Below are positions 20,184 to 30,049 of a DNA stretch of 35,419 bases, one piece after another. The stretch is from the NCBI GenBank assembly GCA_036244855.1, contig BQKZ01001724.1:25953-61371 (forward strand). Direction: 5' to 3'. Origin of the DNA: Temnopleurus reevesii (Eukaryota; Echinodermata; Echinoidea; Temnopleuroida; Temnopleuridae). The notes under the pieces are model-generated. The model did not search any database. It was not told where the DNA came from and was given only the letters and a program-made list of their open reading frames with translations. The position numbers and the translations under genes were made by a program. The stretch's first letter is position 1; each line of letters opens with the position of its first letter.

Positions 20184-20694
20184 GGGGAAACCCACCACGG
20201 GGATTCTCATGCTCCCATTGAATGCAGAAAATATGGGTAAAACAAAAAAATGAGCAAAATTGGACAATCTGTTCAAAAGTTATACAATTTCAAATTCACA
20301 GAGATTTGGGGATCCGTGCATTGGGTAACACCGACAGAATCTGCGACGTCATGTCGGACAACCCCTCATTCAGTTTGTACATAGCATTTATAAAAATGAA
20401 TTCATGTAAAATTTAGAGTAATATTGCAGCATGATACTTCTCAAAATACATGCAGTATCGATAAAGAAATGTTTTTAGCCCAACCGAAAATTAACATTTT
20501 GTTGACTTTTCCGAGAAAAAAGGGAGAAATGTGAAATTTCGTATACAGAGCGAATGAGAAGTTGTCCGACATGACGTCACAGATTCCGACCGAACGGATC
20601 CCTATCATATCTCTATGACTCAAATTTTTACGGTTTATTTATCTGATTTTTCTTCATTCAATGAGAGCACGATAACTTCAGGGGTTGGTTCCCT
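20184..20694. mobile_element. TTAA-foldback MITE family 1, copy (subfamily b)
   Basis: TTAA at 20180-20183 and 20695-20698 flanks 511 bp starting GGGGAAACCC and ending GGTTCCCT. The core GAATCTGCGACGTCATGTCG mirrors ACATGACGTCACAGATTCC. It is shorter than the 16340 copy, having lost part of the right arm. Non-coding. Confidence 0.83.
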
Positions 20695-20698
20695 TTAA

Positions 20699-21820
20699 TG
20701 AGCTGGTGAAATGATTAGAGAAGGTTTGGTCTGTGGCGTCACTTCAAATTGAATATGATGAAAAAAGGCTATTACGACTATCATGTTTCCTGTTGGAAAA
20801 CAAAGTCGAAGTTATCAGAGACTGATTTTATTACGAAAAGAGTCATGAATTCATATTAAAATGAAAATATAGCTTCCCTCTCCAAAGATATCCTGGTATG
20901 TTTTGAGGCGCTCGTGAACTATATCCAAGGTTACAACCTCATCAAGTTCAACCATAATTGACAGACAGTCCCAGGTCCGGATCTTATCCAAAGGTAATAC
21001 TGATTAAGTACTTTTATTTCTAAAATAGCTTGGTAAATAATTATAATGATAGGGAATTACTCTACCTGATAAAGAAAGGATTTTTTTTTTGGGGGGGGGG
21101 GTGCAGATAATTTACAAACAAAACGAATTCCATTCTAAATTTATGTTACAGAAGGCGTGTGTAATATACTGTATATATATATGTTTTCTAATAATTCTTT
21201 TTTGTTCTAATGTATCTAAACATTTTATTATTTTCTTTCAAAAAGCACAGAATAAAATTTAACACGTCTTTATCAATTGTGCAAGAATTCTTGCAAGAAT
21301 TGTTTTATATTAAAGGTATAGATCCGTAATGACCGGGGTGCAGAAAGTGATGTTAAACGAGCTGATGTATTAACAGGTTGCTTTACATGCCTAGATATAT
21401 CTGCGTAGGATATAAGGAGTACACTTTTGCTCGTATTATGTGTATTTTACGTCGAACACGTCAATCAGCCATTAGTCCTACGGTGTGCTAAGTGCTTTTG
21501 CACGGAGGGGCGTCGGCCTGAAATGGGCGGTGCGATCGGTGGTATATTGTCTGCGGTGTGGGAGTTCGCATTCAATTTACTATTGAAAAACTGCATTAGG
21601 GTAATAATTTTACTGCAGCTCGCAAACTAGTTAAATATCTGAAGCGCCCTTCTCCCAAAACTGGTCTATCGCTTTAATATTCTAAATTGAACCCATTGAC
21701 TACTGGAACTTGGAAGTCCCTGCATAAAGTCTATAAGAATAAAATAAGTCAGTAGTCAATAATTGGTTAAGTTCATGGTGGGCACATGAACATCTGCAGG
21801 TGACGTACTTGAGAAATCTG
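20699..21820. other. Intergenic with a T10G11 junction
   Basis: A run of 10 T (21081-21090) passes directly into 11 G (21091-21101). Nothing else recognised; short open frames lack any domain signature. Confidence 0.5.
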
Positions 21821-21948
21821 GGGCCCGTAACATAAAAGAGATACATCGACTTTTGCGATCAATCGCAAACTTAAGTACATGATTTCCCATAGACTTGCGA
21901 TTGACATCAATCGTACGATTGACTGGACATTTTGATGTTACCGGGCCC
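21821..21948. mobile_element. GTAACAT MITE, full copy
   Basis: GGGCCCGTAACAT at the left mirrors ATGTTACCGGGCCC at the right, enclosing 128 bp. The internal segment GCGATCAATCGCAAACTTAA mirrors the complement near GACTTGCGATTGACATCAAT. A partial relative is at 11508-11600. Non-coding. Confidence 0.75.
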
Positions 21949-22203
21949 TGCATGTGAATGTAAATCATGTTGGGTGCATTGCACGCACAAGTGTTCTGAG
22001 AAGCCAAAGAGATCGATAGTATGTATAAAGTATCATTCCAAGGATACATAGAATGAAAGCCGAACTCTGAAATCGAACTTTGAAGCAGTGCCAGCGAGGT
22101 AAAAATGAGCAAAACATTATTTTGTTGAATGTTTTCGTATATAATGATGTGAATGAATCACAAATTATTAAGTTTGTTTTATGCCCCGTATTGCCTTTAT
22201 ATA

Positions 22204-22260
22204 TTGCATTGTTTTTATACATTGCATTGTTTTTATACATTGCATTGTTTTTATACATCG
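22204..22260. repeat. 18-bp tandem repeat, three units
   Basis: TTGCATTGTTTTTATACA is repeated about three times with almost no divergence. On the minus strand it reads as a repeated six-residue unit, but the surrounding frame has no other sign of being coding. Confidence 0.85.
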
Positions 22261-22395
22261 CAAACATGACAGATTTGACTATTCTCATGTGATATTTTAA
22301 CAATAAAACCGCAATAGAAATTGAAATCGATCGTATTGCTGAAACAAAATAATTTATGCTTGAATTGATTACTGAATACACCAACATGACCAATA

Positions 22396-22758
22396 CCTGC
22401 AACTGAAATGCTTGCTGTTAAGTGTTCAATACACCAGATGCTCTTTCTTGACATCGATGTTCAATATTATGATACTGCAAAAATTCTCTTATTCTCCTCA
22501 TTGCTCTTCTTCTCTCTTACCAGTTATATCTCTCAAACAGTTTTTTTCCTTTATCCACCTCGTTTTATCATGAATTTGTTTGCTTTACTCTTCTTTAAAC
22601 AGATAATTTTGTTTCACTTTGTTTGTTGTTAAGGCGATCCCAGCACAAGCTATGCTTCCACAGGGTACTCGCCTCCTTTAATTTGTTCACTTGTCATGTT
22701 ATTTTGTATTGATTATGTATATGAATAAGGAAATAAATTCAATTCAATTCAATTCAAT
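22396..22758 (+). mobile_element. LINE-A 3' UTR, second copy (severely 5'-truncated)
   Basis: It matches 858-1272 from ACCTGCAACTGAAATGCTTG to the tail: GACATCGAT block, TTGCTCTTCTTCTCTCTTAC, a hairpin at 22632-22674, TGATTATGTATATGAA, GGAAATAAA and then a cleaner (TTCAA)n at 22737-22756. No coding sequence remains. Truncation at the 5' side is the usual result of incomplete reverse transcription. Confidence 0.88.
22632..22674 (+). other. Conserved 3' UTR stem-loop of LINE-A (copy 2)
   Basis: The AGGCGATCCC and GGGTACTCGCCT arms are identical to those at 1130-1170. The loop differs slightly (CAGCACAAGC versus CAACACAAGC and a few later changes). Confidence 0.6.
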
Positions 22759-23325
22759 ACAAAATTAGTAGCTCTTTAAAAGATGGATCAATTGAATACC
22801 AGGATTTGCTTTCATTTACACTTAATTTTGTAAGCAATTTAATTGGGTTATCTGGATTTAAATCATTCCTTCTTTATTCTTTCCTAAATCCGTGAAAATA
22901 TCGACCCTCATAATTTCTGTTTTTAGAGCTAGGTAAAGAACACATTTTGCCCAAAGTTTTGCCTCTCTCTGCTACGTTTTCTTTCTTTCACTAAACTTAA
23001 AAAACATGCGACAGTCCTTTTTTGCATTTTTAGCTGCCCTTCAATAAATTCTGCGCGGATGTCGAGGGCAAATAAGCACAAAAAAGCTCATCACCTGAGA
23101 TTTTGCACCAACTTTAGCAATTTTGGCGCCGCTTTTACCCAAAATTTGGCGCCATCAATTTACCCCCTACCGTTCGCGCACGGAAGTTCATCCCGCATAA
23201 TGTATCGGTTATAAAACCCAAGCACGTTTTCATAAGCCCCATCTAATCGATGTCTAATGATAATACTCTGACCTCGATGGCCTGAGGTGTCTTACGTGTC
23301 GAGTCATCTTTTCAACTTAAACATG
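22759..23325. other. Intergenic with two TTTGGCGCC palindromic sites
   Basis: TTTTGGCGCC at 23121-23130 and TTTGGCGCC at 23145-23153 match the E2F-type consensus TTTSGCGC. They sit ~24 bp apart in a locally GC-richer patch. No adjacent gene is visible, so the regulatory meaning is unproven. Confidence 0.35.
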
Positions 23326-23329
23326 TTAA

Positions 23330-23875
23330 AGGGGAACTTCACCCTGACATTGTTTTGCTCTCAGTGGGTGGAGGAAAATACAATGTTCAAACTGTCAAAA
23401 TTTTAAAAAAATCCGACGATCCGTTCAGAAGTTATGAATTTTCAAAGTTTTTTTCCACCCCTGATGGGCTCCTTAAATTATCATTAACCTACCTGTACAA
23501 AATGGCTGCCATCATGGAGAACTCTCCATTCACTTTGTACAAAAAACACATTTTCTTCTTTTCTTAGAAAAGTACACAAAGTTTTACCTCTCTCTTCAAA
23601 TATGATATAGACATAATGATTCTGCATGCATTTTGGGATGAATCTTATTGATTCATTATTTACTTTTCTATAAAAGGAACAAAATGTAAAAATTTTGTGT
23701 ACAAAATGAAAGGAGAGTTTTCCATGATGACAGCCATTTTGTTCGTGTATGTTGCCAATTTAAGGAGCCCATCAGAGGTGAAAATCAAAACTTTGAAAAC
23801 TCATAACTTTTGTATGGATTGTCCGTTTTTTCTCCACCCACTGAGAGAACATCGATGTCTGGGTGAAGTTCCCCT
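23330..23875. mobile_element. TTAA-foldback MITE family 1, copy (subfamily a)
   Basis: TTAA (23326-23329) precedes AGGGGAACTTCACC, and the right end is GGTGAAGTTCCCCT followed by TTAT, a one-base decay of TTAA. The core AAAATGGCTGCCATCATGG and ACTCTCCATTCACTTTGTAC matches the copy at 2223-2808. Non-coding, 546 bp. Confidence 0.86.
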
Positions 23876-23879
23876 TTAT

Positions 23880-25782
23880 CCGTGATCTCCACTCCATTCA
23901 TGTTTGTTATGTGAGAAATTGATTTCGTTGAGATTACATGTCGGTATGAAGTCTCCTTGATCAATATGATTACAATCATTCTTTGATTTGTGCTTCCATT
24001 ATCATTGGCGGATCCATGATTTCATAACAAGGCGAAGAGCAGAAATGTTGAAATATTCTCACTACACCCATCTGCATGCCCGATCTAACTAGTGAAAAAG
24101 GGGGGAAGGGGCGGGGGTGGCTTTCTAACAGTATAATAATTAGCTTTCCCTTTGCAACGCAACAGCTATCAACAACGTTAAATCTACAGCCTGTCGAGAG
24201 GGCCATTTACACATTTCGTAATGGTTGTTATTTTTCTAAACAAAATGACTTTTTTGGCCCCATTTGGCTGACTATAGATCTAACGCCGTAAAGGTTGAAA
24301 ACTACATTTGCATACTTTACAATTATGCTTACAACTTGTTCTGTACCTCGGATATACACATTTCACCGTATCATACCAACGGTATCGCGATACGGCTAGC
24401 GCATATTACCTCAATGACACTCTCACGAACAGCCCTGTTCACAAAGCGTGCGGAATACACACCGAGAGAGAATTGCGCTCGGGTCAACGGACATTCAGCG
24501 GCTGTTTTGAACGCACTGTCCATTACTTCGATGCCTCGAATAAAACAATTATTATTGGAATAACTATGAATGCACTTATCATGACAACCCTTTGTGCTTA
24601 ACTGATTGGTGATAAGTTCTAACGTTTAGTACTCTTCAACATCACTCAACAATATTGGAAAGTCAAATTTTAGGCTTAACCCTAATCCCATTGGGATATT
24701 TCAGTCATCTCAGCTCATTGGGGGGGGGGGCTTATTTGGCCCCCTGTCTCTTATANAAGGTTCATGATCATATTTAAAACTATTTGACGTTTTCATAATC
24801 TCTGCAAAATATGACTTTCCTTTATGGCATATGTTTTTATTTTAAGTATTGCAGTACTGAATTATCGTGGGTCGTAGTTTCGACATCTGTGGTTGAGATA
24901 ATGCATCACAGAGGGTTGAACTAGCTTCTTACTTGATTAAATATTTATGGTAATGGGGTTCTTCGGATGAAGATCGATTTCTCAAATCCCCTCGAGGATA
25001 TGCGAGGGATTAGAGAGGGAAATATATATGCATTTCAAATAAAGATACAACCACGGGGGTGGTTGGACTCAACTGTATACTCGACAAGTCCATAAACATC
25101 CCATATATGGGCATGTATATCCTTCACATAATTCCAATGGAGTACTAGTGAACGTGCATTTTTATGTAACAGCCCCCAACCTCACCAATGTTTATCTGAA
25201 GAAAATATTATTGCAAATCATAATCCCATCTTTCCGTGGCATGGAAATTTTTCTTATCGAATAAGCCTCTATCAAGGAATTGCTGATTTATTTCGAGCAT
25301 TTGAAATTAAGCATTACAGCTGTCATTTTTTCGATCATAGATGGTAATTTATTAATAGCGTGTTATTCCGGTTAATACTCGAGAATCTGCCCTTATTAAA
25401 TCAAGAAGAGATATCTCAAACTTAGTAAACGAAAAATAGAGGAGGAATAAGATTTTCCTATTTGAACTTAGAATGCGATTTCTATGGAATTTATTTATTT
25501 ATGATTGATTTATTACAATATTCTTTAATATCAGTTGTATGAACTGATAACCTGATAATGCTAAATTTGGCACGAAACAGTCATCTATTTCTCATACAGT
25601 GGGCACCTTTGTCTTTTAGAGCGTAAATGTTTCTTGAACGGACATTTTGCTAAACAAACCATACATACACAGAAACATGTACGGTGATGAGGCAGAGTGC
25701 CAAACAATCTCCAAAAATATAGGGGTATTTAATGGCTGAGCCTGGCCCCCCCCAAAAAAAACACACACACACATGTATCGCT
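23880..25782. other. Intergenic with G tract and ambiguous base
   Basis: No gene recognised. There is a G run at 24721-24730, a single N at 24756, and C-run/A-run/(CA)n simple sequence at 25745-25774 just before the duplicated block starts. Confidence 0.5.
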
Positions 25783-26269
25783 TTGAATAATAGCAGACAA
25801 ACCAAAACAGACAAAAATGCAAAAACAAAAACAGACCAATAAATCAGACAATAAAGTTTATAAATAATTCAGTTATATGACTGACCAGTGATCTTTGTGG
25901 AAATGGGCAAATTTTGGACACGTATTATGCACTTCTCGACTCGTATCTTATTGTAAGTTATTATGTTTAAGAAGCTGTGCTAACCCATGAATGCACATTT
26001 TTGAAAATATTTAAAAGAAGTTGAATCAGTAAATGTACCTGCACCTATTTATCGAGAAAAAAAGGGAGAAAGTTTTTTTTGCATTAAACGTTGGAAAAAT
26101 AGGAGCTTAAAACAATATAGTACAATAAACTTGCAGAGAAGTGCATGACAAATGTAATATCACGTAACCCAAATTTACAAATTTAAATGAAAATTGCTGT
26201 TGAGTTATGTAACTAAAATTTTCATTAACACACCATGTTTACTCAGAACTGCTATCGATTAAATTGACA

Positions 26270-26480
26270 TCCTTTTCAATAAATCGAGGAGCGCCAAGGG
26301 AGGAGAAGATCACATGAATCCCAAATAGATCTCTGATATCATCATCATGTGCAACTTTAGCTCATTTCAACGCCTTAAGTGTCAAGCTGCTCATCTCAGA
26401 TGACTATAAGAGATGCGACCTTGTCGAGTAAAGCAACTGATCTACACGTATGTCTAGCGGTTTCGAAGTACCCTCACTAC
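26270..26480 (+). repeat. Composite module with a single 34-bp-type monomer (copy 1)
   Basis: Order: CAATAAATCGAGGAGC..C, AAGGGAGGAGAAGATCACATG, ATAGATCTCTGATATCATCA, then one 34-bp monomer (CTCATTTCAACGCCTTAAGT..., 26361-26394). A diverged equivalent of the 88-bp spacer follows, with GCGACCTTG and CTGATCTACACGTATGTCTA. The same order occurs at 30540-30745 and 31310-31500. Confidence 0.75.
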
Positions 26481-26587
26481 AGAGCTTTCGATTGACAACA
26501 CGAACGTTATTTAAGACGTCAGATCTTTGGGCGCAGCCAAAGTGGAGGATAATGTGCATAGAAATACAATAAGGTCATAGTGGCCAC

Positions 26588-26673
26588 GGAAGCAACACGA
26601 TTCAACACGACTCTTTGTCAATGCACAGTTGGGTGCCTGCGAACAAAGAATCGTGTTGAATCGTGTTGCTTCC
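26588..26673. repeat. Hairpin with 31-bp near-perfect arms (copy 1)
   Basis: GGAAGCAACACGATTCAACA... (26588-26618) and its complement (26643-26673) differ at one position, separated by 24 nt. Flanking TGGCC and CGGCCC add weaker pairing. Duplicated at 30861-30946. Probably the core of a small foldback element. Confidence 0.9.
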
Positions 26674-26839
26674 CCGGCCCGATGTGACCGGGGCTTTAGA
26701 AAATTACAACCATTACGAAGTGCGTAAATGACCACCTTGCCAGTCCATAGACTGANTTGCGCGAGACTTGAAAGATAAAAGTCAGAAAAAATTATGGCGC
26801 GAGCTTCTCGCGTTTCAGATTTATCGCGGAAATTGTCGA

Positions 26840-26871
26840 GGGGGGGGGGGGCTTTAAAAGCCCCCCCCCCC
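26840..26871. repeat. G12-CTTTAAAAG-C11 hairpin
   Basis: A run of 12 G, nine bases, then 11 C; with the inner CTT/AAG pairs this gives a ~14-bp stem and a 3-nt loop. Its position 84 bp after a single-N join and its homopolymer arms make exact lengths uncertain. Confidence 0.85.
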
Positions 26872-26894
26872 AATAGGATTAGGGTTAAAAAGAA

Positions 26895-27160
26895 GTATTC
26901 TACTTTTAGATAGCATTTGCGTTGTAGAGGGAAAGCCTCGTAACCGCGAGTAGATCACAGTTTATTTACGCGGCAAGGTCGCATCTTTTAAAGTCATCTG
27001 AGACGTACATCTTGACACTGAAGGCGTTAAAATGGGCTAAAGTTGCACATGATGATGATATCAGAGATCTATTTGGGAATCATGCGATCTTCTCCTCCCT
27101 TGGAGCTCTTCGATTTATTGAAAAGGCGGTCTACGTAAACGGTAGCCATTCTGTAGTCTG
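26895..27160 (-). repeat. Composite module in inverted orientation
   Basis: The minus strand reads the same order as the plus-strand modules: GAGCTCCAAGGGAGGAGAAG, ATAGATCTCTGATATCATCA, GCAACTTTAG, a monomer with GTGTCAAGATGTACGTCTCA, then GCGACCTTGCCGCGTAAA. It is closest to the module at 31310-31460. Confidence 0.75.
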
Positions 27161-27375
27161 CAAGAACATACCCTACGCCTTCAATGTGAGCATATGCAGA
27201 GCGTGGTACGGAGTATGCAATCTTACACTGTGTGGCTTCTCCTTATGCCCAAGGCTAAGGTAAAAGCAATGCAGTGTGTCATGCAGTCAAAGATTGCATA
27301 CTCTGTATCACCATGGTCACACTCTCTGTATGTGCTCACACCGAGAGTCTAGAGTCTGTACTTGCAGACTAGCCA
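27150..27375. repeat. Imperfect foldback
   Basis: GTCTGCAAG / CTTGCAGAC, GTGAGCATATGCAGAG / CTCTGTATGTGCTCAC and ACGGAGTATGCAATCTT / AAGATTGCATACTCTGT are nested inverted pairs centred near 27260. No gene. Confidence 0.7.
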
Positions 27376-27475
27376 TTCAGGGTTTACAGGGTGTACCAAA
27401 TAAAACCTTCACACTTTTGAAACGTCTGTCAAAATTGCATTTCAAAATATTGACATATACTCCATGTGGAATGGT

Positions 27476-27770
27476 GGCGCCGTGGTGTAGTGGTTGTGAC
27501 TCTCGCCTTTCAACCAGAGGGTCGTAGGTTCGAATACCAACCATGGCGTTAATTTCCTTCAGCAAGAAGTTCATTCCCATTGTGCTGCACTGAACCCAGG
27601 TGAGGTGAATGGGTACCTGGTAGGAATATTTATTCCTTGAAATGCCAAGTGCACCGTGAATGGCTGCCGGGCTAAAGCCAGGTGATAATCATGTAAAGTG
27701 CCTCGAGCACTCAACAGAGTGGATACGTGCGATACATAAATTGCATCTATTATTATTATCATTAATATAG
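27476..27770 (+). mobile_element. tRNA-derived SINE with conserved central domain
   Basis: The tRNA-like head has A box TGGTGTAGTGG and B box GGTTCGAATACC (27530-27541). A body follows, including GTGCTGCACTGAACCCAGGT, GAGGTGAATGGGTACCTGG and GGCTGCCGGGCTAAAGCCAG, ending in an (ATT)n tail near 27745-27770. The body phrase ACCCAGGTGAGGTGAATGGGTA resembles a domain I recall from SINEs of sea urchins and other deuterostomes, but the exact family name is unconfirmed. Transcription would be by RNA polymerase III, with mobilisation by a LINE. Confidence 0.8.
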
Positions 27771-27848
27771 AGTCAATCAACAGCCGCTTACAAGAATAAT
27801 TTCCATTTATTAAATAAATGCAATCTGTTCACATCTTAGTTTGATTAA

Positions 27849-28359
27849 AGCCCAAGTATAGTTTTGGTAAAAGCGAATATTTTTATCGCCAAATTTTGCC
27901 TTCAAATCTACTTAAAAAGAAACATGATATCATGAACATGTTGTACAAAAGATTGTACGAAAAATTAACAAGTTTTGGAAAAGTTATAACCTAAAGTGTG
28001 GAAAATATTTTAGCGTCGTAGCCCCCGACGCTAATTCAATATTTTCTTTCTTGATAAAGGACAGCTTCTCATGAACAGAATTGGATGAAAATTTCAGAAT
28101 TTATTCTTTATGTATTCCTTTTTAGCATGCTTTAATAAAATCTTGGAAATAATTTTGTATATGCCCAATAAGAAGCAAAATATTGTTATAACCAAGAGAG
28201 GGCGCTAAATACGATTTAACGGTCAAATTCAAATTTTCAAAAGAATTCGCTCGTAGAAAATTATGCTATGATCTTGAAATGTGTATACAAACTATATGTC
28301 ATGGTATATATCCCCAAAATTCACATTTATTTAATCTTTACCAAAACTATACATGGGCT
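27849..28359. mobile_element. TTAA-flanked foldback MITE, second family
   Basis: TTAA (27845-27848) precedes AGCCCAAGTATAGTTTTGGT; the right end carries ACCAAAACTATACATGGGCT followed by TTAA (28360-28363). The 511-bp interior has only weak further pairing, apart from a small hairpin (AGCGTCG..CGACGCT) near 28010-28032. Non-coding. Confidence 0.8.
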
Positions 28360-28363
28360 TTAA

Positions 28364-28739
28364 AGTTACGCATGGCTTTAATAAGACTGAAGTATGTTGA
28401 CCAGTGTAATAGGCGTAAGATTTTTGATCATTCAGCACAAAAACTGTTACCAGTCATTCGTAAAGTCGTTCGTGAAGTCGTTCTTAAAGTCTTTCGTAAC
28501 TTGGTGCAACACCTCCCTACCCAGTGGTTCACCAAGTTACAAACTACTCGTAACAGTTACTGTGCTCGACGATTGGCTATCTTACGCGCATCACACACAC
28601 AAAAAAATCTTTCTTAAAGTTGCGCACGACTGTAAGAAAGACTGGAGCACAATAACGAATGTAACGATCATTCGGCACAAGAACTGATCGTGCGTAAAGT
28701 CGTTCTTATAGTTTTTCGTAACTTGGTGGAACAGAACCC
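28364..28739. mobile_element. Two tandem GTGTTTCACCAA MITEs (left copy, first one truncated)
   Basis: The first element runs from AGTTACGCATGGC to TTGGTGCAACACCTCCC (about 28515) and lacks its left end. The second runs from CCAGTGGTTCACCAAGTTAC to AACTTGGTGGAACAGAACCC. The same tandem pair, complete, is at 31543-31956. Confidence 0.75.
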
Positions 28740-29299
28740 AGATCATCGAATTCGCCATTTGGGACACGGTCTGTTGCAAAGTTTGTGACCCAACTTTTCA
28801 AATAATTTTTGTTTTCCTCAAAAAGGCTATGGCGAATTTGTAAAATATAATGTGGTCTGAAAATTACATGGTTAAGAATCGTATACGTGTAACGCACATC
28901 AGTCGTTGTAACTTGGCAAAATGACGCCCTGGCTTACGTTTTAAACTGAAGTGTCCATATCTGTGGCCACCATTAGAATTCACATTCACAGCACTCTTCT
29001 CATTGGCAACATAGAAATTAATTTGAGGAGCCCCAAAAGGACGAGAAGATCTCATAACTCATAGAAATAATAATCGAGGAGCTCCGGGGAGGAGAAGATC
29101 TCATGAATCCCAAATATATCTCTGATATCATCATCATGTTGTACATCGAGAGCCTGGGGGTCTGTACTTGCAGACAACATAATGGCTACCTTTTAAATGG
29201 ACAGCCTTTTCAATAAATCGGAGAGCTCCAAGGGAGGAGAAGATGATTCCCAAATAGATCTCTGATATCACGAGCACGTGCAATCTTATCTCATCTTAA

Positions 29300-30048
29300 C
29301 GCCTTTCGTGTCAAGATGTACAGCTGAGATCACAACTTGGGGTGTGACCTTGGCTCTTACAAGGAGTGATAGACACGTCTATCTGAAGCGGCAAATATTA
29401 TTAACAGAGATCTCATCTTAACACCTTTAGTGTCAAGATGTACAGCTTAACACATTTAGTTCAAGATGTACACCTCATCTAAACGTCTTTCGTGTCAAAA
29501 TGTTCAGCTGAGATCATGATTCTGGATCTGACCTTGGATCTTGAAAGGAGTGATCGACACATCTGTCTGAAGCGGCAAATATTATTAACAGAGATCTAAT
29601 CTTAACACCTTTAGTGTCAAGATGTGCAGCTCATTCTAACACATTTAGTGTCAAGATCTGCAGCTCATTCTAACACATTTAGTGTCAAGATGTGCAGCTC
29701 ATTCTAACACCTTTAGTGTCAAGATGTACAGCTGAGATCACAACCTGCGGTGTGACCTTGGCTCTTACAAGGAGTGATAGACGCGTCTATCTGAAGCGGC
29801 AAATATTATTAACAGAGACCTCATCTTTACACCTTTAGTGTCAAGATGTACAGCTCATTCTAACACATTTAGTGTCAAGATGTGCAGCTCATTCTAACAC
29901 CTTTAGTGTCAAGATGTACAGCTCATCTTAACACCTTTAGTGTCAATATGTGCAGCTCATTCTAACACATTTAGTGTCAAGATGTGCAGCTCATTCTAAC
30001 ACCCTTAGTGTCAAGATGTACAGCTCATCTTAACACCGTTAGTGTCAA
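29300..30048. repeat. 34-bp satellite arrays with 88-bp spacers (left)
   Basis: Monomers of the type TCTAACACATTTAGTGTCAA + GATGTGCAGCTCAT are interrupted by spacers carrying GATAGACACGTCTATC (29368), GATCGACACATCTGTC (29552) and GATAGACGCGTCTATC (29776). The last interval is 224 bp, equal to one 88-bp spacer plus four monomers. The array is cut by the single N at 30049. Confidence 0.93.
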
Positions 30049-30049
30049 N

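Larger units (their letters stand above)
25783..26755. repeat. Duplicated ~975-bp block, copy 1
   Basis: From TTGAATAATAGCAGACAAAC to CAGTCCATAGACTGA it is nearly identical to 30050-31028, apart from scattered substitutions and small indels (for example a few extra bases near 30125). It ends precisely at a single N (26756). It contains one unamplified satellite module (26270-26480) and a 31-bp-arm hairpin. No gene. Confidence 0.95.
28364..30048. repeat. Satellite-bearing composite repeat, left copy
   Basis: It parallels 31567-34315: MITE pair, GAATTCGCCATTTGGGACAC segment, two ~140-bp modules (from about 29074 and 29216), then 34-bp arrays. It ends at the N at 30049. Differences from the right copy are an absent LINE insertion, a ~30-bp indel near 28905, and fewer satellite monomers. 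No coding content. Confidence 0.88.

Noticed and set aside
21965..22402. 145-residue minus-strand open frame with a repeated six-residue unit
   Set aside because: The repetition is an 18-bp tandem repeat; flanking residues show no conserved features and the frame overlaps the start of the LINE-A copy.
26511..26873. 120-residue minus-strand open frame
   Set aside because: It crosses a single-N join, a G/C homopolymer hairpin and a 31-bp-arm hairpin; composition follows the repeats, with no domain signature.
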